IMG/VR virus record: IMGVR_UViG_3300021356_000797
Coordinates: 1 to 64,000 of that record
Length of the DNA: 64,000 nt
Source: a virus
Strand: one strand, 5' to 3'
Of the stretch, positions 6,211 through 15,189 are shown piece by piece; within the stretch, counting starts at the first letter, position 1; each line of letters starts with the position of its first letter. A model generated the notes under the pieces. It had not been told where the DNA came from and made no database searches. It saw nothing but the letters and a program-made list of their open reading frames with translations. A program made the translations under genes and the position numbers.

Positions 6211-8976
6211 ATGCCTAAAGTTATAAATGCAATGCAGGCTAAGGCTGGTGCCAAGGTTGAAAAGAATAAGATGGGAACCTTGGAACAGCCAACTCAGTTT
6301 CTTCCTGAAAAGAAGAAGGATCAAGAGTGGGCTGCCTGGAATATAGATTGGATTGAGGTACAAGGTCAGAAGCAACTTAAGAGAAATGCTAGACGCTTGC
6401 TAAAGAACTACAAGCTTGCCAAAGGTATTATTGACAAGACTGACTACATTGTAGAAGAAGACAACCTATATGCAGATCTAGTAGATCAGCTTACTCAAGA
6501 AGATGTATCTGCACTTGAGATTAAATTTTACCCCATCATTCCTAACGTAATCAATGTTCTTATGGGAGAGTTTGCATCTAAGTATGCAAAGGTTACCTTC
6601 CGTGCTGTAGATGACACATCTTATAATGAGATGATGGAGCAGAAAAGAGCAATGATTGAAGAGACTCTTTTGGCAGATGCTGCTTCTAAGATTTTAAATA
6701 AACTGATACAGCAGGGTGCAGATCTACAAAACCCTGAAGTTCAGCAGATGTTATCTAAGCAGTCTTTAATGACGCTCCCAGAAATTGAAGACTTCTTCCG
6801 TAAAGATTACAGATCACTTGTAGAAGAGTGGGCAGATCACCAGATGAAGGTTGATGAAGAACGTTTTAAGATGTATGAGCTAGAGGAAAGAGCTTTCCGT
6901 GATATGCTTATTACTGATAGAGAGTTCTGGCATTTCCGTATGGGAGAGGATGACTATGATATTGAATTGTGGAATCCAGTTCTTACATTCTACCACAAGT
7001 CACCAGATGTACGTTATATTTCTCAGTCTAACTGGGTAGGTAAATCTGATATGATGACTGTTGCTGATGTTATTGATAAGTATGGTTACTTAATGACAGA
7101 AGATCAGATTAAAGAACTTGAGAATGTTTATCCTTCTAGAGCTGCTGGTTATGCAATTCCTGGTACTCCTAATGATGGATCTTTCTATGATGGTACTAGA
7201 TCACATGAGTGGAATAGTATTGAGAATGGATCTTTAGGTTACCGTCAGTTTGTGGCTAACTATGACCTAGGTTTTTCAGGGGGTGGTGATATTGTAGATT
7301 GGATCTTAGGAGAGTCAGAAGATTTATTTGACTTTGGTAAAACATTTATGCTTAGAGTGTCTACAGTCTACTGGAAAACTCAGAGACGTGTAGGACATCT
7401 TACTAAAGTACTAGAAGATGGTACGGTCATTCAGGATATTGTTACTGATGATTACGCTGTAATAGATAAACCCCTTTATAATACAAATGTATCTAAACAG
7501 AAGACTAAAGAGAATGTAATCTTTGGTGATCATATTGATTGGATTTGGATTAATGAAGTATGGGGTGGTATTAAGATTGGACCTAATCATCCAACATATT
7601 GGGGGATGACTAGTCCAGATGGTGTTAGTCCTATGTACTTAGGTATTGATAAGCCAGAGCCAGGTAGACTTAAGTTTCAGTTTAAAGGAGATACTACTTT
7701 ATATGGATGTAAACTTCCTGTAGAGGGTGCAGTATTCTCTGATAGAAACACTAAGTCAGTATCTCTAGTAGATATGATGAAGCCTTACCAGATTGGATAC
7801 AATATTGTAAACAACCAGATTGCAGATATCCTTGTAGATGAATTAGGTACTGTGATCATGCTAGATCAAAATGCTATTCCACGTCACTCATTGGGAGAAG
7901 ATTGGGGTAAAAACAACTTAGCTAAAGCATATGTAGCAATGAAGGATTTCCAAATGCTTCCTCTTGATACATCTATTACAAATACAGAGAATGCTCTTAA
8001 CTTTCAGCACTATCAGGTGTTGAACCTAGAGCAAACTCAACGTTTGATGTCTAGAACGCAACTTGCTAATTACTTTAAGCAACAAGCATTTGAAGCTATT
8101 GGTGTTAATGCTCAGCGTTTAGGTGGGGCTATGGAACAACAAACAGCTACTGGTGTACAGGCTTCTTTAGAAATGTCTTATGCACAAACTGAAACATACT
8201 TTATTCAGCACTCAGATCACTTGATGCCAAGAGTACATCAGATGCGTACAGACTTGGCTCAATACTACCATAGTACAAATCCTTCTGTAAGACTTCAATA
8301 CATTACATCTGAAGATGAAAAGGTTAACTTTACTATTAATGGTACTGAGTTACTCTTAAGAGACTTTAATATTTTCTGTACTACTAAAGCAAATCACAGA
8401 AGAATTCTTGAGCAACTTAAGCAGATGGCTCTTACTAATAATACTACGGGTGCTAGTATTTATGATCTTGGTAATATTATTAAGTCTGATAGTATTGGTG
8501 AGGTTACTAGTATTATGAAGGAGGCTGAACAAAAACAAATGCAACAACGTCAAGCTGAACAACAGCAGGCTATGCAAATGGAACAGCAAAAACTTCAGAT
8601 GGAAGCTCAAGAAAAAGAAATGGCTAGACAATTTGAATCTGACCAAAATGATAAAGACCGTCAGAATAGAATTATTCAGGCTGAGATCAAAGCTTCAGGA
8701 TATGGTGCTATGCAGGACATTAACCAGAATAAAGTTTCTGACTTCCAAGATGCTCTTAAAGATATTAGAGATACTGAAAGATATCAAGCTCAAACAGAAC
8801 TTAAGAGAGAGTCTGAGAATAATAAGAAAGCGTTCCAGCAGCAGAATATTGCTCTTAAGCGTGAAGAGCTTCAAAGTAAAGAACGCATTGCTAATACTCA
8901 ATTAGAGATTGCTAGAGAGAACAAAAATAAGTATGATGTTCCCCAAGCAAAGAAATCTGATAAGAAAGAGAAATAG
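6211..8976 (+). CDS. Portal protein (921 aa)
   Basis: A large protein immediately after TerL, with the size and composition of crAss-like portals. The first 700 residues are mixed alpha/beta with repeated aromatic segments (for example SQSNWVGKSDMMT). The last 190 residues are an extremely Gln/Glu/Lys-rich coiled coil (RQAEQQQAMQMEQQKLQMEA and on), likely the long helical barrel of the portal. It should form the dodecameric DNA channel and docking site for the terminase and neck. No catalytic motif is expected. Assigned by position, length and C-terminal helix. Confidence 0.85.
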   Translation: MPKVINAMQAKAGAKVEKNKMGTLEQPTQFLPEKKKDQEWAAWNIDWIEVQGQKQLKRNARRLLKNYKLAKGIIDKTDYIVEEDNLYADLVDQLTQEDVSALEIKFYPIIPNVINVLMGEFASKYAKVTFRAVDDTSYNEMMEQKRAMIEETLLADAASKILNKLIQQGADLQNPEVQQMLSKQSLMTLPEIEDFFRKDYRSLVEEWADHQMKVDEERFKMYELEERAFRDMLITDREFWHFRMGEDDYDIELWNPVLTFYHKSPDVRYISQSNWVGKSDMMTVADVIDKYGYLMTEDQIKELENVYPSRAAGYAIPGTPNDGSFYDGTRSHEWNSIENGSLGYRQFVANYDLGFSGGGDIVDWILGESEDLFDFGKTFMLRVSTVYWKTQRRVGHLTKVLEDGTVIQDIVTDDYAVIDKPLYNTNVSKQKTKENVIFGDHIDWIWINEVWGGIKIGPNHPTYWGMTSPDGVSPMYLGIDKPEPGRLKFQFKGDTTLYGCKLPVEGAVFSDRNTKSVSLVDMMKPYQIGYNIVNNQIADILVDELGTVIMLDQNAIPRHSLGEDWGKNNLAKAYVAMKDFQMLPLDTSITNTENALNFQHYQVLNLEQTQRLMSRTQLANYFKQQAFEAIGVNAQRLGGAMEQQTATGVQASLEMSYAQTETYFIQHSDHLMPRVHQMRTDLAQYYHSTNPSVRLQYITSEDEKVNFTINGTELLLRDFNIFCTTKANHRRILEQLKQMALTNNTTGASIYDLGNIIKSDSIGEVTSIMKEAEQKQMQQRQAEQQQAMQMEQQKLQMEAQEKEMARQFESDQNDKDRQNRIIQAEIKASGYGAMQDINQNKVSDFQDALKDIRDTERYQAQTELKRESENNKKAFQQQNIALKREELQSKERIANTQLEIARENKNKYDVPQAKKSDKKEK

Positions 8977-9026
8977 TACTTAGCTATATACTTCCGAAAA
9001 ACACATGTAAAAGATAATGTAAAAGC

Positions 9027-9056
9027 AAATCTCTGAGGTTTATTCCTCAGAGATTT
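9027..9056 (+). terminator. Perfect 12-bp hairpin after the portal gene, fused to a promoter box
   Basis: AAATCTCTGAGG (9027-9038) pairs perfectly with CCTCAGAGATTT (9045-9056) around a TTTATT loop. The last bases of the 3' arm are also the first bases of promoter site 2. It probably ends transcription of the packaging operon, or processes the transcript, while the next unit begins. Confidence 0.75.
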
Positions 9057-9064
9057 GTATATTA
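9053..9064 (+). promoter_or_regulatory. Phage promoter box ATTTGTATATTA (site 2)
   Basis: A box copy followed by ATAGTGAG, 25 bases before the ATG of the scaffold-like gene. It overlaps the 3' arm of the 12-bp hairpin by four bases. Confidence 0.75.
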
Positions 9065-9089
9065 ATAGTGAGAGAAAAACCAACTTAAA

Positions 9090-10355
9090 ATGAGTGAAGA
9101 AAAAACTAACAAGGTAGAGGAATCTACCAATGTATCTCAGGTAGATATTAATCTAGATGAGATCTTTGGAATGCCAGGAGCTGAGTCAGTGACTCTTCCT
9201 GCAGATGAAGAAGCAGATAAAACTGCAAACGTTCTTTCAAATAAGAAGACAGATATGTCTTTTCTTGATGATGAAGAAGCTGATACACCAGCTGCTGATT
9301 CTACAGACAGTGCTGAAGAAGGATCAGAAGATCCTGATAAAACGTCTTTTGAAGACTTGGTTACAGAAGTAGAAGGAGCAGTAGAAGAAGATGATGAAGA
9401 AGGTGATGATGCTCCTAAGAAAAGAGGCCGTAAGAAAATTGACGGTGTAGCAGATGTCTTTGGTAAGCTGATTTCAGATGAGATGTTAATCCCATTTGAT
9501 GATGATAAGCCTATTGAAGAGTACACTGCTAAAGATTTCCAGGAGTTAATTCAAGCCAACATTGAAGAAAGAGAAAGAAAAATTAGAGAGCAAACGCCTC
9601 AAGAATTTTTCCAGTCTCTTCCTGAAGAGCTTCAGTATGCTGCTAAATATGTAGCGGATGGTGGTAGAGATCTTAAGAGTTTATTTAGAGCTCTTTCTCA
9701 AGTAGAAGCTACTAGAGAATTAGATCCTTCATCAGAGCAAGGCCAAGAAATGATTGTAAGACAATACTTGTCTGCAACAGGATTTGGTGATGCTGAAGAG
9801 ATTCAAGAAGAGATTGATTCATATAAAGACATTGGTAGACTAGAGCAGCTTGCTAATAAGTTCAAACCAAAGTTGGACAGAATGCAAGAGCAGATTGTAC
9901 AACAACAGGTGGCAGAACAAGAAGCACGTAAGCAACAACAGGCTGAAGCTGCTAATGCTTATATGGAAAATGTATATGAGACTTTAAAAGCAGGAGAGCT
10001 TGGTGGTATCAAGCTAGACAAAAAGACTCAAGCAACTTTGTACCAGGGTTTGGTAGAACCTAATTACCAATCAGTATCTGGTAGACAAACAAATATGCTA
10101 GGTCACTTGCTAGAGAAGTACCAGTATGTAGAGCCTAATCATGAGTTGATTGCTGAAGCTCTTTGGTTGCTATCTGATAGAGATGGTTACCATAGTAAGA
10201 TTAAAGAAGGAGCTAAGGCAGAAACTGTAGAGAAGACTGTACGCCAGTTGAAGACAGAACAAAGTAAACGTCAGTCATCAACTGTATTAGAAGAAAAAGA
10301 AGTTAAGAAGTCTAGAGGACTACCTAGACCAAATAACATATTTAAAAGGTTTTAA
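9090..10355 (+). CDS. Acidic scaffold-like protein between portal and capsid (421 aa)
   Basis: The position between portal and major capsid and the composition point to a scaffolding protein. The first 110 residues are strongly acidic and low in complexity, then comes a short basic patch KKRGRKK near residue 110. After a folded middle there is a Gln/Glu-rich coiled coil (QQQVAEQEARKQQQ) and a basic tail ending NNIFKRF. Scaffolds typically have helical bodies and a basic capsid-binding C-terminus. It has its own promoter box and a 32-base gap before the capsid gene. A maturation-protease fusion is not visible: no Ser/His protease motif was noticed. Confidence 0.7.
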   Translation: MSEEKTNKVEESTNVSQVDINLDEIFGMPGAESVTLPADEEADKTANVLSNKKTDMSFLDDEEADTPAADSTDSAEEGSEDPDKTSFEDLVTEVEGAVEEDDEEGDDAPKKRGRKKIDGVADVFGKLISDEMLIPFDDDKPIEEYTAKDFQELIQANIEERERKIREQTPQEFFQSLPEELQYAAKYVADGGRDLKSLFRALSQVEATRELDPSSEQGQEMIVRQYLSATGFGDAEEIQEEIDSYKDIGRLEQLANKFKPKLDRMQEQIVQQQVAEQEARKQQQAEAANAYMENVYETLKAGELGGIKLDKKTQATLYQGLVEPNYQSVSGRQTNMLGHLLEKYQYVEPNHELIAEALWLLSDRDGYHSKIKEGAKAETVEKTVRQLKTEQSKRQSSTVLEEKEVKKSRGLPRPNNIFKRF

Positions 10356-10387
10356 ACAATAATTACTAATCCTAAATTTAGATAAAC

Positions 10388-12007
10388 ATGGCAACTCCTG
10401 TTTTGAACAATGGTATCTTTTTGAGAGATACTTCTTACAAGGCGTCATCTCATGTTGATTCTTACCACTTGGCAAACATGCTAGGTAGTGCAGAACCAAC
10501 TGATATGGGTCCTGTAGACCTTTGGGCTATGGCTCAAAAGGTTGAAATGCCACTATACCAGATGGCATCTTTTGGTGGTAAAAATACCATCACTGTAGAC
10601 AATGCTCGTGGTGAGTATAAATGGCAAGTTCCTGTAGCTCAGGATCTTCCTTACATCATTGAAGACATTGAAGCTGGTAATGAGCGTAAAGGTATTGATG
10701 GTACTACTTTCAAAATCAAGCTTAACAAGCGTGCTTTTGGACATGGTGACATCATTACTTATGACAAGTACAACGGTGCTGAATTGTACATCACTGCAGA
10801 AGATATTCTTCCTGCTGGTGACGGATTCATCTACACTGTACAGTTGGTAAACAATGATAGCTTGAAGTTCTTGGATAACAAGTACTTGGCTTCTGGTACT
10901 AAGATCTTCCGTAAAGGTTCTGCACGTGGTGAGTACGGTGAGCGTTTCTCTGACATGGGTGATGTTTCTACTGGTTACCGTGAATTCTACAACTACGTAG
11001 GTGGTGCAGAAGCACACGTACACTACTCTATTTCTTCACGTGCTGACATGATGATGAAAGGTGGTATGCGTGCAGACGGTACAGTTCCTGTAACTGAGAT
11101 CTGGAGAAACTTGGATAACAGCATGGATCCATCTATTACTAGCTTGGAAGACATGGTATCTAAGATGGGTAAAGATGCAGTTAAGCGTAGCATGGAGAAC
11201 GGTACATTGAGCCGTACTTTTGTTACTAACTTGGAAGCAGCACACTTGTCTAAGATTGCTAAGGATATTGAAACTTACTTGATGTGGGGTCATGGTGGCC
11301 GTGTACGTCAGGACGGACCAGATGATGTACGTCTTTCTGTAGGTTTGTGGAAGCAGTTGGATAACTCTTTCAAGAGAGTATACAACAAGTCTGGCTTCTC
11401 ACTAGATATGTTCAAAGCAGAATTGATGAACTTCTACCAAGGCCGCGTAGAGTTGGCTGGACCAGACCCACAACGTCAAATCATTGTACAAACTGGTTTG
11501 GGCGGTATGAAGCTTGTTAATGAAGCTATCAAAGCTGAAGCTAATGCTTCTGGTCTTTTGGTACGTGCTACTGACATTGGTGCAGTATCTGGTACTAACA
11601 TGGACTTGAACTTTGGTTTTGCATACACTTCTTACGTTATTCCTTTCTTGGCTAACGTTAAGTTTGTATTGAACCCAGCGTTTGATAACCTACATACTAA
11701 TGATATTGAGAACCCTCTAGTAGATGGTCACCCACTAAGCTCTTACAGCTTTGTAGTATTTGATGTTACTGAAAACGGTAATGACAACATCTACTTGTTG
11801 AAATTGTCTTGGGATAACCAATTGAAGTGGTTCTACCAAAATGGTACTATGGATTACATGGGACGTACACAAGGATTCCAGTCTTCTGGTAACTTCAACG
11901 GATACCGTGTATTCATGACACAAACAATGCCAGCTATCTGGGTTAAAGATGCTACTAAGGTATTGAAGATTGTAATGAGAAACCCTGTAACAGGAGGATC
12001 ATTCTAA
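10388..12007 (+). CDS. Major capsid protein (539 aa)
   Basis: This is the shell protein, expected to adopt the HK97 fold. Support comes from its position after portal and scaffold, its size (crAss-like capsid proteins are about 490-540 aa), and distinctive segments such as MGPVDLWAMAQKVEMPLYQM near the N-terminus and the Gly-rich LDNSMDPSITSLEDMVSKMG region. Codon use is strikingly even and C-ending (AAC, TAC, TTC, GAC), unlike the fibre genes, consistent with very high expression. A G+C-rich hairpin follows the stop. No phage promoter box precedes it, so it is probably read through from site 2. Confidence 0.88.
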   Translation: MATPVLNNGIFLRDTSYKASSHVDSYHLANMLGSAEPTDMGPVDLWAMAQKVEMPLYQMASFGGKNTITVDNARGEYKWQVPVAQDLPYIIEDIEAGNERKGIDGTTFKIKLNKRAFGHGDIITYDKYNGAELYITAEDILPAGDGFIYTVQLVNNDSLKFLDNKYLASGTKIFRKGSARGEYGERFSDMGDVSTGYREFYNYVGGAEAHVHYSISSRADMMMKGGMRADGTVPVTEIWRNLDNSMDPSITSLEDMVSKMGKDAVKRSMENGTLSRTFVTNLEAAHLSKIAKDIETYLMWGHGGRVRQDGPDDVRLSVGLWKQLDNSFKRVYNKSGFSLDMFKAELMNFYQGRVELAGPDPQRQIIVQTGLGGMKLVNEAIKAEANASGLLVRATDIGAVSGTNMDLNFGFAYTSYVIPFLANVKFVLNPAFDNLHTNDIENPLVDGHPLSSYSFVVFDVTENGNDNIYLLKLSWDNQLKWFYQNGTMDYMGRTQGFQSSGNFNGYRVFMTQTMPAIWVKDATKVLKIVMRNPVTGGSF

Positions 12008-12021
12008 GAAGAATAGTAGAA

Positions 12022-12043
12022 GGGAGAGGGTAAAACCTCTCCC
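12022..12043 (+). terminator. Hairpin after the capsid gene
   Basis: GGGAGAGG (12022-12029) pairs with CCTCTCCC (12036-12043), loop GTAAAA. Flanking AGAAGA and TCTTCT can extend it with an internal loop. Only a weak U-rich run follows, so it may act as a partial terminator or an mRNA-stabilising 3' end for the capsid message. Confidence 0.65.
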
Positions 12044-12057
12044 AATCTTCTTTAATT

Positions 12058-12105
12058 TGCTTGCTGTACACCTTACTTTATCAGGACTGGTAACCCTGGC
12101 AAGCA
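12058..12105 (+). other. Second structured element downstream of the capsid gene
   Basis: TGCTTGC (12058-12064) is an exact inverted partner of GCAAGCA (12099-12105), and inside lies CAGG (12082-12085) with CCTG (12095-12098). The two nested stems suggest a folded RNA leader for the next gene, or a processing site between capsid and connector messages. No known riboswitch is recognised. Confidence 0.4.
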
Positions 12106-12136
12106 TCAAGATTACACTAACTTAAAACCAAAAAAA

Positions 12137-13150
12137 ATGAGTGTGACTATTGTAGAGAAATACCAAATTGGAAAGTCAGGCAAGATTAGTATCAAGCCTT
12201 ACTTTGACCCAAGTATCAGTAACATGGGTCTTGAGAACTATCAGATGTCTCTAATGGATGGTGTATACCATGAAGAGCAACTTGCTTGTTTAGAGATTAA
12301 CGGGATCAAGAGATATGTAACTGGACTTAATGAATTTGCGCCAGAAGTTAAAATGCTTCCTGCAGATGAAAGAGCTGCTAAGATCCGTGAGATCCGTGAT
12401 GTGGTTGCATCACTAGAGCAAGACTTAGCTGCTAATGTTATTGATCCTGAAAGTAAAGACTTCTGGAAAGAGGTTAAGCTTTTAAGACCAGATAATGATG
12501 AGTTCTGGAGTAAGATTACTCTTAAGTGTGGTAATGACCCAGTATTTTTGGATCCTGTAAAGGACCCTTATGACTTAATTAAGTTATATGCAATTGAAGC
12601 CGGAGGGTTCTCAATTGTAACAAAAAGTTTGGAAGCTGCTAGGAGCAAACCAACCCCTCCTAAATTCTTCCTTGACAAGTTGGAGACTACGGCTGCTAAC
12701 CGTACAGAAATTTCTAAGCTGCGCAATAAAGCATTGGCAGAACTTCAGAAGATGTATGACAAGCAAGCTAACAAGATGTTCTTGGTTGCTAAGGTTGTTG
12801 ATGCTAATAGCACACAATACACTAAGAACACGCCTAATGATATCATCTACGAGAACATGGATAACTACATCAATGGTCTAGGAGTTGATAGAGATAAAAA
12901 GAAAACTGCTCAGGTATTCTTAGATGCAGCAAGACTCAGCATGGAAGTGTTGAAGCTTAAAGCAATTGTAAAGGATGCCACACAATATAGAATGATTACT
13001 ACTAAATCAGATGGTATGATTTATGATCTAGACAGCGGAACAGCTCTAGGACGTACACCTTCAGATGTAGTAGGATTCTTGCAAAATCCTCTAAATGAAG
13101 AGGTTATGATGAAGCTGATGAGCAATGTAGAAGGAATGTGGAACTCCTAA
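12137..13150 (+). CDS. Conserved head/neck structural protein (337 aa)
   Basis: A mostly helical, moderately acidic protein directly after the capsid gene. Conserved-looking features are the N-terminal strand GKSGKISIKPYFDPSIS, a charged middle (ADERAAKIREIRDVVASLEQ) and a C-terminal helical part ending VEGMWNS. It resembles a protein that follows the capsid in crAss-like genomes and is probably a virion component such as a capsid-associated or head-completion protein. No enzymatic motif is seen. It ends 12 bases before a tiny Cys-containing gene. Function is inferred from position only. Confidence 0.6.
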   Translation: MSVTIVEKYQIGKSGKISIKPYFDPSISNMGLENYQMSLMDGVYHEEQLACLEINGIKRYVTGLNEFAPEVKMLPADERAAKIREIRDVVASLEQDLAANVIDPESKDFWKEVKLLRPDNDEFWSKITLKCGNDPVFLDPVKDPYDLIKLYAIEAGGFSIVTKSLEAARSKPTPPKFFLDKLETTAANRTEISKLRNKALAELQKMYDKQANKMFLVAKVVDANSTQYTKNTPNDIIYENMDNYINGLGVDRDKKKTAQVFLDAARLSMEVLKLKAIVKDATQYRMITTKSDGMIYDLDSGTALGRTPSDVVGFLQNPLNEEVMMKLMSNVEGMWNS

Positions 13151-13162
13151 ATATATATAACC

Positions 13163-13288
13163 ATGAGTGAAGATAAAGACTTTCAGATGGATGACAGCTT
13201 TGCTGATTTTGTTAATGAGCTAGAGAAGGCCCCTCAGCCAACTTGTAATCTGGAAAATCCTGAAGATTGTGAAGCTTGTGGTAGCTAA
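13163..13288 (+). CDS. Tiny acidic protein with Cys tail (41 aa)
   Basis: An ATG at 13163 opens 41 codons: MSEDKDFQMDDSFADFVNEL, then three cysteines within the last fourteen residues, ending CEACGS. It fills the gap between two structural genes (12 bases after one stop, 5 bases before the next start), is on the same strand, and has coherent acidic composition, so it is likely real. The C-x4-C-x2-C pattern (counted from PTC) could bind metal or form disulfides. Similar short acidic genes are common in head modules; this one's function is unknown. Confidence 0.65.
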   Translation: MSEDKDFQMDDSFADFVNELEKAPQPTCNLENPEDCEACGS

Positions 13289-13293
13289 GTCCT

Positions 13294-13995
13294 ATGAACA
13301 ACACTACACTGCAAATTAAGTTTAAGCAAAGGCTAAACAAGTTAGCTAGTAACGACTATGATAATATAGAGTGCTGGCAAATAGTTGAAGCGTTTAACAA
13401 GGCTCAGATTGAGTGGTGTAGACGTCAGCTTCATGGGAACAATGTCTTTAAAGAAGGCGATGAGCAAAGTAAAATGCTCATTGATGATCTTCAAGAGTTA
13501 TTGGAAACTACATCTTTACAGGGTATAGAATCTGATAACGTTTATGTAAGTAATTCTCTTCCCAATAATTATCTCTCTTTTAAGAGGGTCAGCACTTTAG
13601 CTAAAACTGAGTGCTGCCCTCCTAGGGATATGACTACTTATTTGGTAGAAGAAGCTAACATAGACATTATCTTAAGAGATCCTTTAAAAAGACCTGATTA
13701 TGACTGGGGAGAAACTGTTTGTACTCTTTCAGGTGGAAGACTCAGAATCTATAGTAATTCTGATTTTACAATCTTCAAACCTACACTTACTTACTACAGA
13801 TCTCCTAGAAATATTGAGATTGCCGGATGTAAAGATCCTTATACTGGCAGTATCTCAAATGGAGACGTGCCCTGTGAATTTAAGGATGACATTGTGGAAA
13901 TCCTTATTGATGAGGCCGTAGCAATTATTGCTGGTGATATTATGGATGTAACAAATTACCAAAGAGAAATTGCTGCAGGACAACGTAATACGTAA
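13294..13995 (+). CDS. Neck/ring-type protein (233 aa)
   Basis: The N-terminal helices (CWQIVEAFNKAQIEWCRRQL) followed by a beta-rich middle (VSNSLPNNYLSFKRVSTLAK) and a helical C-terminus match the class of connector or ring proteins that stack between portal and tail in podovirus-like particles, including the crAss-like ring proteins. Its relatives at 41679-43213 share the same plan of short helical N-terminus, strands near a LPxxYxSL/F motif, and C-terminal helices. The gene ends just before a strong promoter box. Assignment is by architecture and synteny. Confidence 0.6.
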   Translation: MNNTTLQIKFKQRLNKLASNDYDNIECWQIVEAFNKAQIEWCRRQLHGNNVFKEGDEQSKMLIDDLQELLETTSLQGIESDNVYVSNSLPNNYLSFKRVSTLAKTECCPPRDMTTYLVEEANIDIILRDPLKRPDYDWGETVCTLSGGRLRIYSNSDFTIFKPTLTYYRSPRNIEIAGCKDPYTGSISNGDVPCEFKDDIVEILIDEAVAIIAGDIMDVTNYQREIAAGQRNT

Positions 13996-13999
13996 TAAT

Positions 14000-14011
14000 T
14001 TTTGTATATTA
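14000..14011 (+). promoter_or_regulatory. Phage promoter box TTTTGTATATTA (site 3)
   Basis: An exact box followed by TAGTGTAAG, 59 bases before the start codon at 14071, the longest leader in the set. A 10-bp hairpin begins three bases after the box. Confidence 0.78.
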
Positions 14012-14013
14012 TA

Positions 14014-14036
14014 GTGTAAGGCACGTTGCTTTACAC
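14014..14036 (+). other. 10-bp hairpin at the expected 5' end of an mRNA
   Basis: GTGTAAGGCA (14014-14023) pairs with TGCTTTACAC (14027-14036), one G-U pair, loop CGT. It starts three bases after promoter site 3, so it would sit at or near the very 5' end of the message. A T7 run follows at 14043-14049. It may be a stabilising 5' hairpin or an attenuator. Confidence 0.6.
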
Positions 14037-14070
14037 ATAATCTTTTTTTGTTAATTTAAATTTTGAAATC

Positions 14071-15168
14071 ATGGCTTATTTTCCCCATGCTTACAGAAAA
14101 GTTTTCATTGCCCGTGACGTAGACGTACAGGGTGGTGTAACTTCTGATGCTCTAGCTACTGGTCAAGTATCAGTTCTAGACAAAACCTTTACTTCAGTTG
14201 CACCTGGTGCAATTGCTACTAATGGTCTTTACATTTTGGCTCAAGGTAGCTTGCACAGTGTAGACAAAATTGGTCCTCACCACGGTGGTTACCAAGAGTC
14301 TGTTAAATCTAAAGGAATTAACCCTAAGTTTATTTCTAAGATTTGGACTAAAGATGCAGCAGCTGCTACTAACTCAACTGCTATTATTGCTTCAGCTGCT
14401 GGTACTTTTCCTGCAGGTAAGACTATCTTCTTGCGCGTAGATGTTAAAGGTTCTCCTGCTCTACGTTTCTTGGGACGTAACTCTTACTTTGTTGCTGATT
14501 ACTTGACTGATTGTGATGATGCTCAAACTCCAGTAGATGCTTCTAAAGTAATGCTAGGTTTGGCTGCATCTATTGCCGGTGATCCATTGGTAAGCCCATT
14601 CCTTGATGTTTCTGTTGAAGAAGAAACTGCTCCTGGTGTTTGGACACCAATCACTGTTGCTAATAGCAATGGTAATGTATGTAGACTAGCTATTAGAGGT
14701 GCTTATGTAGACACTCAGTTTGGTGACTGTTCTTTTGATCCTAAAGATTACTTTGAAAAAGAGCCAGTACAAATTCTATTGTCTGAGTTGAATGAGTCAG
14801 GTGACATTTGTGTTAATGACTTTGAAGATGCTATATTAAATCCAGGTGTACAGGGTTCAGGATTTGGTGAGTCTGTTATCCGTGAGTTTATTCTTTCTAA
14901 CCGTTACATGCAAGAGCCTTACAACAATGATCCACGTATTCGTGAGATTACTGATTCTATTGCTTTTGAGGTAGATAGAACTGCTTCTTACAAGGAGTAC
15001 AACTTGCTTCATAGCATTCCACGTTCTTACAACCCTTCAGGTATGCACAACAGTGATCAATACTTGTTGACTGTTTACGCTCCTGCAGGTGGTGCTCAAG
15101 CTGCTGATATGGATACTTACTGGGCTGCTTTGGCAACTGCAGCAGATCTAGTAGTAGAGGCTTACTAA
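14071..15168 (+). CDS. Probably abundant virion structural protein (365 aa)
   Basis: A single-gene unit with its own promoter box, a 5' hairpin and a strong terminator. Together with capsid-like codon use, this points to a product needed in many copies. The protein begins MAYFPHAYRKVFIARDVDVQ and is beta-rich with Ala/Thr/Ser segments, two prominent DxC motifs (TDCDDA, FGDCSFDP) and a helical C-terminus. Candidates are a capsid decoration or auxiliary head protein, or a tail tube-like subunit. I do not recognise the fold, and no contractile-tail partner genes are seen. High abundance is inference from the gene's setting. Confidence 0.55.
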   Translation: MAYFPHAYRKVFIARDVDVQGGVTSDALATGQVSVLDKTFTSVAPGAIATNGLYILAQGSLHSVDKIGPHHGGYQESVKSKGINPKFISKIWTKDAAAATNSTAIIASAAGTFPAGKTIFLRVDVKGSPALRFLGRNSYFVADYLTDCDDAQTPVDASKVMLGLAASIAGDPLVSPFLDVSVEEETAPGVWTPITVANSNGNVCRLAIRGAYVDTQFGDCSFDPKDYFEKEPVQILLSELNESGDICVNDFEDAILNPGVQGSGFGESVIREFILSNRYMQEPYNNDPRIREITDSIAFEVDRTASYKEYNLLHSIPRSYNPSGMHNSDQYLLTVYAPAGGAQAADMDTYWAALATAADLVVEAY

Positions 15169-15189
15169 CAAATAGTTAGAATTCTTAAT

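Noticed and set aside
9137-9526. 129-aa minus-strand ORF inside the scaffold-like gene
   Set aside because: It is the complement of an acidic low-complexity region, giving a Ser-rich artefact with no start context; all surrounding genes are on the plus strand.
10553-11023. 156-aa minus-strand ORF inside the capsid gene
   Set aside because: It arises from the strong codon bias of the capsid gene; composition is unlike the real genes.
14071-15168. Contractile tail sheath for the 365-aa protein
   Set aside because: No sheath motif and no tube, baseplate or sheath-initiator genes nearby; the neighbouring neck proteins fit a short-tailed particle.
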